Shown: piece after piece, positions 27,156 to 36,339 of the stretch
How the letters are laid out: each line of letters starts with the position of its first letter
Numbering within the stretch: position 1 is the stretch's first letter
NCBI GenBank assembly: GCA_964513465.1
Contig: CAZEMR010000003.1
Coordinates: forward strand, 29,373 to 93,372
Direction: 5' to 3'
From: CAZEMR01 sp964513465
GTDB taxonomy: Bacteria > Bacteroidota > Ignavibacteria > Kapaibacteriales > UBA2268
DNA length: 64,000 nt
The notes under the pieces: model-generated
What the model saw: only the letters and a program-made list of their open reading frames with translations
Database searches by the model: none
Told to the model about the DNA's origin: nothing
Made by a program: the position numbers and the translations under genes

Positions 27156-28709
27156 TTATAGTGGTATAAGTCCGTGTTTTTTCTGCGGCCGAAGCTCGCG
27201 TTTGTTAACAAGGGATTCGAGCGCAATTGTCAGATACTGGCGCGTGTTTCTGGGCTCTATGATCGAATCAACGACGCCCTCGTCTGCTGCCGGATAAGGG
27301 CTGGCGAATTCGTGACGGTATTTCTCGATCATTTCCCTGCGCTTGGCAATCGGGTCGTCTGCGGATTTTATATCCTTTTTGAATAAGACCGACACCGCGC
27401 CTTCGGCTCCCATTACTGCGATCTCGGCTGTAGGCCAAGCAGCAACGCGGTCTGCTCCGAGGCTTTTCGCACTCATTGCCAGATATGCGCCGCCGTAAGC
27501 TTTGCGAACCACTACGGTCAGCTTGGGCACCGTGCATGCCGAAAAAGCAAAGAGCATTTTTGCGCCGTGGCGTATAATGCCGCCGAATTCCTGCTCGATA
27601 CCCGGCATAAAACCCGGTACATCGACGAACGTAATCAGTGGGATATTGAATGCGTTGCAAAATCTGATAAAGCGTGATGCTTTGTCCGAGGCGTCGATAT
27701 CGATGGTGCCGAATTTTTCCATTGGCTGGTTGGCTACCACTCCGACCACCCTGCCGTTCAATCGCGCAAAGCATATGATTATATTCCGCGCAAAGTGGGC
27801 CTGCACCTCGAATATGGAATCGGGATCGAATACGCGCTCGAGAATCTCGTACATATCATAGGGATCCCGGGGGTCGTCGGGTACGATGGTGTTGAGGTAT
27901 TCGTCCTCGACTATTTCGAGTTCACCGGTGCCGATCAGCGGCGGGTCCTCGGTATTATTTGCCGGCAAATAGCTGAGCAGACGCCTGGATATATTGATCG
28001 CATCCTGGTCGTCTTTTGCTATAAAGTGGCAGTTGCCGCTGAAAGTGGCCTGGGCCATGGCTCCGCCGAGCTCTTCTGCCGAGATTTCCTCGCCGGTGGC
28101 TTCTTTGATTACTTGCGGGCCGGCGATAAACATCTTGCCGGTGCCATCGACCATAATCACGAAATCCATCAGCGCTGGCGAGTATGCCGCGCCGCCTGCA
28201 CAAGGGCCTGCTATAATCGATATCTGGGGCACCACGCCCGAAAGCAGTGTATTATGATAAAAAATCTGTCCGTATCCGCGGAGCGAATCAATGCCTTCCT
28301 GAATTCTCGCGCCGCCGCTATCGTTGACTGCGACATATGGGGCGCCGTTTTTGAGGGCATTGTTCATAATTTCGCAAATTTTCCATGCGTGCTTCCACCC
28401 TACGCTGCCTCCCATAACCGTGAAATCCTGGGAGGATGAATAAACCAGTCGGCCGTCTACTGCTCCAACGGCAGTGACCACACCGTCGCCGGGCAGATCT
28501 TTTTTGTCGAGCCCGAACTGTGTGCTGCTGTGTTTGGCGAATCTATGCAATTCGTCGAAAAAGGCATTGTCGTAGAGTACTTCGAGCCGTTCGCGGGCTG
28601 TCAGTTTCCCTGCTTTGTGCTGTTGTTCGATCTTGTCTTTACCGCCTCCGAGCAAAGCTTTCTGATTCTTCTGGCGTAATTCTTCAATTTTTTCTCTGAC
28701 TGTTGCCAT
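27156..28709 (-). CDS. mmdA: Methylmalonyl-CoA decarboxylase carboxyltransferase (alpha) subunit
   Basis: The 517-residue acyl-CoA carboxyltransferase has the two crotonase-like halves of the PccB/MmdA family. It contains GGSVGWKHAWKICEIMNNA, NDSGGARIQEGIDSL, GPCAGGAAYSPALMDF and, in the second half, VDVPGFMPGIEQEFGGIIRHGAKML and RKAYGGAYLAMSAK. It moves CO2 from methylmalonyl-CoA to the biotin carrier, giving propionyl-CoA. The same fold serves propionyl-CoA carboxylase, but three membrane-decarboxylase subunit genes downstream favour the sodium pump. It heads the operon. The other direction (propionate fixation) cannot be excluded from sequence. Confidence 0.9.
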   Translation of the reverse strand: MATVREKIEELRQKNQKALLGGGKDKIEQQHKAGKLTARERLEVLYDNAFFDELHRFAKHSSTQFGLDKKDLPGDGVVTAVGAVDGRLVYSSSQDFTVMGGSVGWKHAWKICEIMNNALKNGAPYVAVNDSGGARIQEGIDSLRGYGQIFYHNTLLSGVVPQISIIAGPCAGGAAYSPALMDFVIMVDGTGKMFIAGPQVIKEATGEEISAEELGGAMAQATFSGNCHFIAKDDQDAINISRRLLSYLPANNTEDPPLIGTGELEIVEDEYLNTIVPDDPRDPYDMYEILERVFDPDSIFEVQAHFARNIIICFARLNGRVVGVVANQPMEKFGTIDIDASDKASRFIRFCNAFNIPLITFVDVPGFMPGIEQEFGGIIRHGAKMLFAFSACTVPKLTVVVRKAYGGAYLAMSAKSLGADRVAAWPTAEIAVMGAEGAVSVLFKKDIKSADDPIAKRREMIEKYRHEFASPYPAADEGVVDSIIEPRNTRQYLTIALESLVNKRELRPQKKHGLIPL

Positions 28710-28839
28710 ATTTCTTTAATCGAATATCCATAAAAATGAAATGCAAAATGAATTAAGATTCAAAATTATCAATAAGCTCGTAAATAAAAAAGGAATTAAT
28801 CAGATTTTTTTGAATTAATTTATACAATAAACCGGGGGC

Positions 28840-28871
28840 GGCGGCCGGAGCCTCTATGGACGCCGGTCGCC
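28840..28871. other. GC-rich hairpin between mmdA and the CheB-CheR-PAS gene
   Basis: GGCGGCCGG (28840-28848) pairs with CCGGTCGCC (28863-28871), with one G-U on the plus strand or one A-C mismatch on the minus strand. It sits in an otherwise AT-rich 246-base gap downstream of the CheB-CheR-PAS stop and could end that transcript. The T run after it is weak, so the assignment is uncertain. Confidence 0.4.
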
Positions 28872-28955
28872 AGATTCATCATGATTAAATTATTGATATA
28901 TATAAAGATTTTTGAGCAGCGATCAAAAATTGTTTTTGCATCGCACGCATGAGGA

Positions 28956-31900
28956 TTATTCCGTTTCGCGCAGCTTTTTGCGAGACAATGTGTCGATGCT
29001 GAATACAGCGCCGATAGGCCGACCGTTTTCGTCGAACATGGGCGCTCCGTTGACCGAAATGGGTACAATCCGTCCATCTGGCCATTTTATTTTTTCTTTG
29101 TAGTCATAAATAGTTTTTTTGTCCTTCATAATCAGATTGAATATTCTCTTTTCGTCAGGGATGGGATTGCCTTCCATATCTGTGCTCTTCCATTCGGGGT
29201 CGTTATATGTGCGGCTGGTGATTTTGTCTTTTTCGAGTCCGAGTATTTCTTCCGCTCGTTTGTTTGCGAACATTATGTTGCCGGAGCTGTCCACCATGGT
29301 TTTCCCGACGGGGCTGCTTTCGAGTATGCGTATCATCAGATTATGTTTGCGCTCGAGCTGCTCTTCGTAGCTTTTGATTTCGGTGATGTCGATAAATGTA
29401 ACCACTACTCCCTTTACTGCGTTTTCGAGCGTGCGGTATGGCACTATTTTCATCAGATACCATTTGCCGTGGTTATTGCGCACTTCTTTCTGAAGATGGT
29501 TAAGGGTCTCGAGTACGTATTCGATATCCGGTATAAATTTATCGTAATCCAGATTGTGCGAAATATGCTTTATCGGGCGCCCGACGTCGTTTTCGATCAG
29601 GTTGATTGTCTCGGTCACTCCTGGAGTGAATTTGCGTATGCGAAGATCGAGATCGAGGAATATCGTGCCCGCATAAGTGTTTGCCATCCAGTTGCTTATG
29701 TCGTTGTTCAGCTCGGTCAGCTCGTCGATTTTTTTCTGATATTCGGAATTGACCGTATATAGCTCTTCGTTGACCGACTGGAGCTCTTCGTTGGTGCTCT
29801 GCAGCTCTTCGTTAGATGCGATTAGTTCTTCGTTGGTGGCCTGAAGCTCTTCGTTAGAGGTCTCGAGCTCTTCGATAGTTGCCTGTAGATTTTCGCGGGT
29901 GTACTGCAGTTCCTGCTCAAGATCATTGATGCGCTGCTCGGATTTTGCGTCCATGTCGAAGTTGTCGTACTCGAGGGTTTTAGGATCGGGTACCGGTTTC
30001 TCGTCGAGCACCACCAGAGCATGCATTTTATTTTTTTCGTCCATCTCGATCGGGCGGACGAACATATCGAGCAGAATTTTGTTATCGTTATGATTTACCA
30101 CCAGATTGCTATAGCTGATTTCCTCTTTTTCTTTGAGCACTTTATGCAATGCAGTGCCCAGCGCAATAGAAAGATCGGGGTGAATCATCTTCATTATATT
30201 ATATACGATCCTGCCGGAGGGCAGCCGGACAAATTTGTTCGCATCCTTGAAGATATGCACTACCTCGTAGCTTTGATCTACCAAAAGCGCCGATGGCACA
30301 AAATCAGTGTACAGTTTTTTTTCGATTTTGTCTATCAGTTCGGCTTTGTGGCTTTGTCGGGCGCTGCGTTCCTGACGGCTGGTTGCTATCTGTCGCACGG
30401 AATTGGACAGCATGGGAGAGGTCAGATCGTTAATTTCGGGTGGTCTGCCGCCTTCTTTGCATCGATATATCTTGTGTTTCGAATTTATTGTATCGAAGTG
30501 CGTTTCCATTTCGCCGACAGATTCGCTTGTGCCGAGCAATAGGTAGCCGCCGCTGACAAGCGAGAAACGGAATGCCGACAGCACTTTTTTCTGTAGCGAG
30601 GGTTTCAGATATATAAGCAGATTGCGGCAGCTTATCATATTGATTTTCGAAAAGGGCGGATCTTTTATAATATTATGAGTAGCGAATATTACCATCTGAC
30701 GAATGGTTTCGCTTACCTGAAACATATCGTTTTTCTTGGTGAAGTATTTTTTGATATGCTCTTCCGACACATCTGTAAGGATCGAGGCAGGATATACTCC
30801 GGCGCTGGCGTACTCAATCGAGTCGCGGTCGATATCGGTTGCGAATATCTTTATATCATAATATGAATTGATTTTGTCCATATGCTCGCGGAACATTATG
30901 GCCAGACTGTATGCCTCCTCGCCAGTGGAACATCCCACATCCCATACCCGGATCACTTTGCGTTCGGAGTTCTCGGTGAATATTCGTGGAATAATGCTTT
31001 CTTTTACTACTTCGAATACTTCCGTATCCCTGAAGAATTTGGTAACTCCTATAAGTATTTCTTTATATAAAGTGCCTATTTCCGAGCTGGACTGCATCAG
31101 ATAATCGACGTATTCCTCAATATTATCTATCTGATTTATACTCATCCTGCGTTCTATGCGCCGGATGATCGTGTTGGGCTTGTAGTAGGTAAAGTCGGTG
31201 CCGCTCTCGCTTCGAATGAGCGAGAGTATTTTAGAATACGCATCCTCGTGGCGGACGGCGAGGTTCCGGCTGCTTTCAGTTCTCGATACATACGGATGCT
31301 TGATATAATTTACCAGCTGTGCACCCATTTTCTCGGGCGGCAGGATATAATCCACCAGTCCGGTCGAGATAGCGCTCTTGGGCATTCCGTCGAATTTGGC
31401 AGAGTTTTCGTCCTGCACCATTACCATGCCGCCGGCGCCCTTGATAGCGCGCACTCCGAGCGAGCCGTCGCTGCCGGTGCCGGAAAGCACCACCCCGATT
31501 GACCGCTCTGCCAGATCCTCGGCAAGCGAGCGGAAGAATATATCGATCGGCAGATTCAATCCCTGTTGGTGGTTCTGCTCGTTTAGATATAACTTCCGAT
31601 GGAAAATCGTCATATTTTTCTTGGGCGGAATCAGGTAAATGCAGTGGGGCTTTAATTTCATCCCGTCCTTAACACGGAATATTTCCATAGATGTATGCTT
31701 AGACAAAAGCTCGAGCATCAGGCTTTTATAATCCGGCGACAGATGCTGCACCACCACAAATGAGCAATTGATGTTGGGTGGCATGTTTTTGAAAAATGTC
31801 TCGAGCGCTTCAAGCCCCCCGGCCGAAGCTCCGACTCCGACCACAGAGAAGTTCTCGCTGTCTGTTTCTTTGTCAATCTCCTGATCGGATATCTGCGGGA

Positions 31901-31958
31901 TATCATTTTTCAAATCCGGATTGTCCGGCTTGTCGGAATTTTGAGTGCTTTTTTCCAT
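28956..31958 (-). CDS. CheB-CheR-PAS fusion signalling protein without kinase domain
   Basis: The 1000-residue protein fuses two chemotaxis receptor-modifying enzymes. The CheB methylesterase domain (about 37-225) has the catalytic serine in GASAGG (Ser45), His72 in QHLSPD, and GTGSDGSLG. The CheR methyltransferase domain (about 245-510) has VWDVGCSTGEEAYSLA for S-adenosylmethionine. A coiled coil of repeated EELQATNEEL-like units follows (about 680-765), then two PAS domains. It stops after the second PAS (SRKKLRETE). Many relatives continue into a histidine kinase, but no such domain or remnant is visible downstream. Its targets are unknown; no MCP or CheA gene is in the window. Confidence 0.92.
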   Translation of the reverse strand: MEKSTQNSDKPDNPDLKNDIPQISDQEIDKETDSENFSVVGVGASAGGLEALETFFKNMPPNINCSFVVVQHLSPDYKSLMLELLSKHTSMEIFRVKDGMKLKPHCIYLIPPKKNMTIFHRKLYLNEQNHQQGLNLPIDIFFRSLAEDLAERSIGVVLSGTGSDGSLGVRAIKGAGGMVMVQDENSAKFDGMPKSAISTGLVDYILPPEKMGAQLVNYIKHPYVSRTESSRNLAVRHEDAYSKILSLIRSESGTDFTYYKPNTIIRRIERRMSINQIDNIEEYVDYLMQSSSEIGTLYKEILIGVTKFFRDTEVFEVVKESIIPRIFTENSERKVIRVWDVGCSTGEEAYSLAIMFREHMDKINSYYDIKIFATDIDRDSIEYASAGVYPASILTDVSEEHIKKYFTKKNDMFQVSETIRQMVIFATHNIIKDPPFSKINMISCRNLLIYLKPSLQKKVLSAFRFSLVSGGYLLLGTSESVGEMETHFDTINSKHKIYRCKEGGRPPEINDLTSPMLSNSVRQIATSRQERSARQSHKAELIDKIEKKLYTDFVPSALLVDQSYEVVHIFKDANKFVRLPSGRIVYNIMKMIHPDLSIALGTALHKVLKEKEEISYSNLVVNHNDNKILLDMFVRPIEMDEKNKMHALVVLDEKPVPDPKTLEYDNFDMDAKSEQRINDLEQELQYTRENLQATIEELETSNEELQATNEELIASNEELQSTNEELQSVNEELYTVNSEYQKKIDELTELNNDISNWMANTYAGTIFLDLDLRIRKFTPGVTETINLIENDVGRPIKHISHNLDYDKFIPDIEYVLETLNHLQKEVRNNHGKWYLMKIVPYRTLENAVKGVVVTFIDITEIKSYEEQLERKHNLMIRILESSPVGKTMVDSSGNIMFANKRAEEILGLEKDKITSRTYNDPEWKSTDMEGNPIPDEKRIFNLIMKDKKTIYDYKEKIKWPDGRIVPISVNGAPMFDENGRPIGAVFSIDTLSRKKLRETE

Positions 31959-32126
31959 ATTGCAATGCGAAAATATGATTTAATTCTACATCAATATATT
32001 TATTTACTATCATTACTAAGTTAGAGAATTAATGGGATTTTGGCAAAATTTCTTTTTCAAAAAAATATTGATAATTAAACGAAAATGTTGTATATATGTT
32101 TTTAATTAAAGTACATTTTTAAAACA

Positions 32127-32134
32127 TATCTTTG
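32127..32134 (+). promoter_or_regulatory. Possible -7 promoter element of the PEGA lipoprotein gene
   Basis: TATCTTTG matches the Bacteroidota TAnnTTTG -7 element, but the -33 side has only a T run and no TTTG at the right distance. It ends eight bases before the ATG, so use of this site would give an almost leaderless message. Confidence 0.3.
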
Positions 32135-32142
32135 GAAAAAGC

Positions 32143-32559
32143 ATGAAACAATTTGTCAAATTCTCTCCAATTGCTGCTATTCTTATTTGCTGCGCTTTAA
32201 TGCTCAACGCCTGCGGCCTGATTTTCAGCGGTACTCACGACGAAGTTCAGATGCATTCCTCGCCCGAACAAGCTGATATTTATATCGATGGCCAATACCG
32301 CGGATCGACACCCATGAAGCTCAAACTCCGCTCCGACCAGGACTATCTGGTCGAATTCCGTAAGGAAGGCTACGAAACACGCACCGTCAACCTTACCTGC
32401 TCCGTTGGCGCCGGATATGTAATCCTTGATATCCTGCTTGGCGTAGTGCCCATTATCATCGACGCAGCCACCGGCGGCTGGTACACACTCGACCAGTACA
32501 ACGTCGGCGTAACACTGCCGGAGAAATCCACATCTCGTTTGTATCTTGATTATAAATAG
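32143..32559 (+). CDS. PEGA-domain lipoprotein
   Basis: The 138-residue protein has a lipoprotein signal with LNAC lipobox (Cys24). A PEGA domain follows at about residues 36-85 (SSPEQADIYIDGQYRGSTPMKLKL, then FRKEGYETRTVNL). A hydrophobic segment near residues 88-108 (GAGYVILDILLGVVPIIIDAATGG) follows. PEGA domains are beta-rich surface modules with no known enzyme activity. It is likely anchored in the outer or inner membrane, and a hairpin terminator may follow. Confidence 0.85.
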   Translation: MKQFVKFSPIAAILICCALMLNACGLIFSGTHDEVQMHSSPEQADIYIDGQYRGSTPMKLKLRSDQDYLVEFRKEGYETRTVNLTCSVGAGYVILDILLGVVPIIIDAATGGWYTLDQYNVGVTLPEKSTSRLYLDYK

Positions 32560-32569
32560 TTATATTACA

Positions 32570-32602
32570 GCCTCCGGCCATTATCGCCGGGGGCATGTTT
32601 TA
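32570..32602 (+). terminator. Probable terminator after the PEGA lipoprotein
   Basis: GCCTCCGGC (32570-32578) pairs with GCCGGGGGC (32586-32594), one G-U pair, followed by ATGTTTTA. The T run is interrupted, so the terminator may be leaky into the next gene 28 bases later. Confidence 0.55.
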
Positions 32603-32621
32603 TCAATAACTATTTATTTAT

Positions 32622-33329
32622 ATGCTGATCCGCAATCTCATAGTTTATCTCATATTTCTTCCGATGGTCTCCTGCGGCCAGTCCTCCGATAGCTTCCGCG
32701 AAATGCGCCTGGATATGGTCGATCGCCAGATCGATGCCCGTGGAATAGATTCCCCGGAAGTATTACGCGCAATGAGAAAAGTACCCCGCCACAAGCTTGT
32801 TCCCGAAAAATACCGCACAATGGCATACTCGGACACACCATTGCCAATTGGCAAAGGCCAGACAATTTCGCAGCCTTATATCGTCGCATTTATGACCGAA
32901 GCGCTCGACCCGGGTCCCGACGATAAAGTGCTCGAAATCGGCACCGGATCGGGGTACCAGGCGGCAGTTCTCGCCGAAATTGTCGATTCGGTCTTTACCA
33001 TCGAAATATTCGAAGAGCTGGCCGACACCGCGCGAGCCAGACTCCACCGGCTGGGCTACGATAATGTAGTTGTCCGCCATGGTGACGGCTACCAGGGCTG
33101 GGCCGCCCATGCGCCATACGATGCGATCATAGTCACTTGTTCGCCGCATAATATCCCTACGCCGCTGAAAGAGCAGCTCGCCGAGGGCGGCCGGATGATT
33201 ATCCCGGTCGGCGAAGGCGATAGCCAGTATCTCGTGCTGCTCCGCAAATCGGGCGGACGAATTATCGAACAAAAAACGCTGCCCGTGCGCTTCGTCCCTA
33301 TGATCCGCGAGGACGGCAGCGAGTATTAA
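32622..33329 (+). CDS. pcm: Exported (lipoprotein-type) protein-L-isoaspartate O-methyltransferase
   Basis: The enzyme methylates L-isoaspartyl residues in aged proteins with S-adenosylmethionine, starting their repair. The 235-residue sequence has family motifs: DTPLPIGKGQTISQPYIVAFMTEAL near 70, VLEIGTGSGYQAAVLAE near 103, and the late GGRMIIPVG. Unusually, the protein begins with a hydrophobic stretch ending in MVSCG, which looks like a lipobox with Cys18, so it may be anchored outside the cytoplasm. How it would obtain S-adenosylmethionine there is unclear. Its stop codon overlaps by four bases with the converging T9SS gene. Confidence 0.9.
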   Translation: MLIRNLIVYLIFLPMVSCGQSSDSFREMRLDMVDRQIDARGIDSPEVLRAMRKVPRHKLVPEKYRTMAYSDTPLPIGKGQTISQPYIVAFMTEALDPGPDDKVLEIGTGSGYQAAVLAEIVDSVFTIEIFEELADTARARLHRLGYDNVVVRHGDGYQGWAAHAPYDAIIVTCSPHNIPTPLKEQLAEGGRMIIPVGEGDSQYLVLLRKSGGRIIEQKTLPVRFVPMIREDGSEY

Positions 33330-36145
33330 TCCGCCAGTCGGATCAATTTGCCTGCAATGTATTTACCATTCATTTGAATTATATAATAATACATCCCCGC
33401 CGGGAGCATTCTGCCTGCGTAATCGTGGCCATCCCAGATGTATTTATTCATAAATTTATCCGATAGCACACGCACTCCCGTGGCATTATATATATTTATA
33501 ATGCATTCGGATAAATCATTTTCAATTTCGAATTTCACATTTTCTGAAAATGGATTAGGAGAAGCAATCATATCATTTTTGTCAAATTCATAAACATCAC
33601 CGGGCCCGGTAATTACTGCTTCGAGATCAATATCATAATTGCTGTAAAAATACCGGTCGGCGAGCTCGCATGCAGAAGCGTAGACTCCCATTCGTAGATT
33701 TACCGCCTGATGCGGCTCGAGCGCAGATTTTATATTGTCATAATCCACCTCCATGAAAGCGGGGTTATCCACAGCTTCTTCGACTTCGCGGCCAGCCACA
33801 TAATTGATATAAACATTGTCAGGATTGAGTCTTACGAATCTGATCCCTGCGTCGATAAATCCCTGGTTTTGTGCCACAATATGCGGATGATTCGGCGCGG
33901 TCTGCACATGATCCTGGTCGCTGCCCTCGATTATAAAAAGCAGATCGGGATAATTGGCGCCAGCCTGATCCATCAGGTGAGCGCCATTGCGTTCGCGCCA
34001 GAAGGCATCTGTAGTATAGTAATCCGGAAAGTGAGCAGGCCTTGGGTCTGGGTATAGTCCCCTTTCGATTGCTTCGCGGGCCAGCGGAGTTGCGTAAAAT
34101 ACTTCGTTTCTGTAGACCAGAGCGGTGGGGATAAAATCAATTCCATAATCGACCTGGTCGTTTTCATTTACATCGAAGTACAATCCACCATTAATCTGAA
34201 TGCCATTAAAACTGAAATATGCATCGGGGGAATATTTGAGCAATTCCCAGTCGTATGTGTTATCATCGGGATTATATGCCGGATTGTTCAGCGGATTCGG
34301 CGGATCGGCATCGGGGCCGCCGCGGGATCCTGCAAGTGCGGTTGGAATACCCTCGCCGACGGGAGATTCCCAATTAACTATCCATTGCAGAAACTGAAGA
34401 TCGTTATGGAATGCCGATGTCGTAATCGTCAGATTGCCGCCATTGGAAAGGCCAAGCATCCCGGTATTGCTGTATAGGGGCACAATCCCCCCCGTGAGAT
34501 CGCCTAGATATTTGCCCTCGGTGTCGGCGGTCATACCCATAGCGAATCGCAAAACATCGCGCAGTGCGCGTGCGCAATTCTCGCCGCGAAGGTCATATAC
34601 CCCGCCGCTTTTATATATATCCTGGCCGCTTCCCGGCATATTGAAATGAATTTCGATAAACCCAAAATCGGTGATCATTCCCGGAGAGATACTAACCGGT
34701 ACGTCGCGTCCATTCCAGCCGCCTATGGCATAAACCGCTATCGGCGCGCCGCGGCTGCCATAACGCGGAGTTTCCGGAGTAATGATCTGCACACAGATGC
34801 CTTCCTCACCGCCGGCTTCGGATGGTATATGCACGATATTCGCGGGGATTGGCGGAGGCAGATCGATCCGCACATCCTCGTAGATTTCCTCCAGATCGAT
34901 GTCCCAGTCGTCGTATTGGGTGCGGTCCATCATCTCGGCCATAGCTGCAAGCGGCACGTGAACGGAAGCGCCGGGGCCGTCGCGATAAGACCATTCGGTA
35001 ATATTAATCCAGTCGTCGGGATCAGAGTTTGCGGGATTATCCACTGGATCGGGCATATTGGGATCGGCGCTTGCGATGTATTCGGCGTCGGGATTGAGCC
35101 TGACCCACATTCCGCCATCGCGGAAGCCGTCGAAAGCCTGATGTATATGCGGCTTATCGAGTGCTATCTGGACATGATCCTTATCAGCGAATACAAGCAT
35201 CACCTTCAGGTCGGGCCTGTCATTAGTTATCATTCCATAGTAATTCACGGAATTTCGCTCCGGCCACGTGGATGCCGTAAGCTCCGGCGAGGCAACATCC
35301 ACCGGCCAGCCGACGCCACCCGGGAAGGAATTTTCGCGAAGCTTTGCCGTTAGCTCGGGTGAATAGAATCGCAAATTCCACATGCGCGGCACCTTATCGC
35401 CGAGGATATATGGTTCTTTGCCTGGCGCTATAAATGCGGGCTTGCCGTTTGGATTGTCGTCATCCACTATCCATTCTATTGTATCATAATTCATAAGAAG
35501 TGAATCCGGGGAATAATCCATCGGATATTTATAAAAGGTATTTCTGACCGGACGTCCGTCGTCGTCCCAATGGCCGATCTCCATCGATGAAGTCGCCGGA
35601 ACGGTAGGATTTTCGCGGCCGATGAAGTATTTCACCTCCGGGAATTCCGCGCCGTAAAGCCCGAGGAATTTTGTGCCGGCAATCCCCTGATGAGAGAATG
35701 TATATATACCTATGTTATTGAAAAGGGGTGTCAGTTCGGTATAATCCCCCAGCTTTTTGCCATAAATATCAGCTTTATTGCCGCAGGCAAATTCGAATAC
35801 CTCGCGAAGCGCCGCCATGCAGTTGTCGCCGGCGTGGTCGTATTCGCCTTCGCTGCGCGATTCCCCGGCCGAAATGCCCGGCCAGAGATATGACACCAGA
35901 ATTGCTCCGCAATCCGTCGCGTCGTTATTATGGAATGAAGTATTCGGGGTGAAAAATGCAGAAATCCCGACAACTATCGGCGCGCCTTCGGGATAGCGGG
36001 CCTCCTGAGGCTCAAGTATGCGGACGGCGACATTTCCGGTCTGCTGGCAATCCACATATGTGAAATGCTGTATCTGATCGGTTTGGGCTGACAATCCAAG
36101 CGATGCGGCTATGATAATGATTGAGTAAAGGAAAGCTTTGGTCAT
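33326..36145 (-). CDS. T9SS-secreted protein with two tandem hydrolase-like domains
   Basis: After a signal peptide (about 1-20), the 939-residue protein contains two related domains, about 25-425 and 435-845. Each has a candidate nucleophile elbow (Ser151 in TFSHQG; Ser567 in GLSNGG) and a D-x-DHVQ motif (DKDHVQ at 321-326, DQDHVQ at 743-748). Each also has PHI (332-334, 754-756) and RLNPD(A/N)xYI, and ends in a similar YDIDLE/WDIDLE stretch. A Ser-Asp-His triad of an alpha/beta hydrolase is a reasonable guess. A T9SS sorting tail begins near SPNPFSENVKFEI. I do not recognise the family, and the substrate is unknown. Confidence 0.75.
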   Translation of the reverse strand: MTKAFLYSIIIIAASLGLSAQTDQIQHFTYVDCQQTGNVAVRILEPQEARYPEGAPIVVGISAFFTPNTSFHNNDATDCGAILVSYLWPGISAGESRSEGEYDHAGDNCMAALREVFEFACGNKADIYGKKLGDYTELTPLFNNIGIYTFSHQGIAGTKFLGLYGAEFPEVKYFIGRENPTVPATSSMEIGHWDDDGRPVRNTFYKYPMDYSPDSLLMNYDTIEWIVDDDNPNGKPAFIAPGKEPYILGDKVPRMWNLRFYSPELTAKLRENSFPGGVGWPVDVASPELTASTWPERNSVNYYGMITNDRPDLKVMLVFADKDHVQIALDKPHIHQAFDGFRDGGMWVRLNPDAEYIASADPNMPDPVDNPANSDPDDWINITEWSYRDGPGASVHVPLAAMAEMMDRTQYDDWDIDLEEIYEDVRIDLPPPIPANIVHIPSEAGGEEGICVQIITPETPRYGSRGAPIAVYAIGGWNGRDVPVSISPGMITDFGFIEIHFNMPGSGQDIYKSGGVYDLRGENCARALRDVLRFAMGMTADTEGKYLGDLTGGIVPLYSNTGMLGLSNGGNLTITTSAFHNDLQFLQWIVNWESPVGEGIPTALAGSRGGPDADPPNPLNNPAYNPDDNTYDWELLKYSPDAYFSFNGIQINGGLYFDVNENDQVDYGIDFIPTALVYRNEVFYATPLAREAIERGLYPDPRPAHFPDYYTTDAFWRERNGAHLMDQAGANYPDLLFIIEGSDQDHVQTAPNHPHIVAQNQGFIDAGIRFVRLNPDNVYINYVAGREVEEAVDNPAFMEVDYDNIKSALEPHQAVNLRMGVYASACELADRYFYSNYDIDLEAVITGPGDVYEFDKNDMIASPNPFSENVKFEIENDLSECIINIYNATGVRVLSDKFMNKYIWDGHDYAGRMLPAGMYYYIIQMNGKYIAGKLIRLAD

Positions 36146-36339
36146 ACTTGCTCCGGGATTATGGGAAAGGTACGGGATTATCGGGATATTAATAATTTAA
36201 ATATTTCCAAATATAAATCCAAAGGAAATCGCCAAAATTCAATCATTTGCGACAAATCCGCCATAATTGCAATAGCAGACCAATTCGATCGTAGTTTTAA
36301 ATATAAGACATTTTGTTTCACCAAAAATAGTGTTTAGTT
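36146..36339. other. AT-rich upstream region
   Basis: About 190 bases between the minus-strand T9SS gene and the micro-ORF. They must hold the promoter of the minus-strand gene. I see no clear promoter pair or RNA structure. Confidence 0.4.

Noticed and set aside
29700..29960. Repeated EELQ/NEEL codons as a DNA repeat
   Set aside because: They encode the coiled coil of the CheB-CheR-PAS protein, which explains the periodicity.
33765..33773. DnaA-box-like TTATCCACA
   Set aside because: It is inside the duplicated hydrolase gene and isolated.
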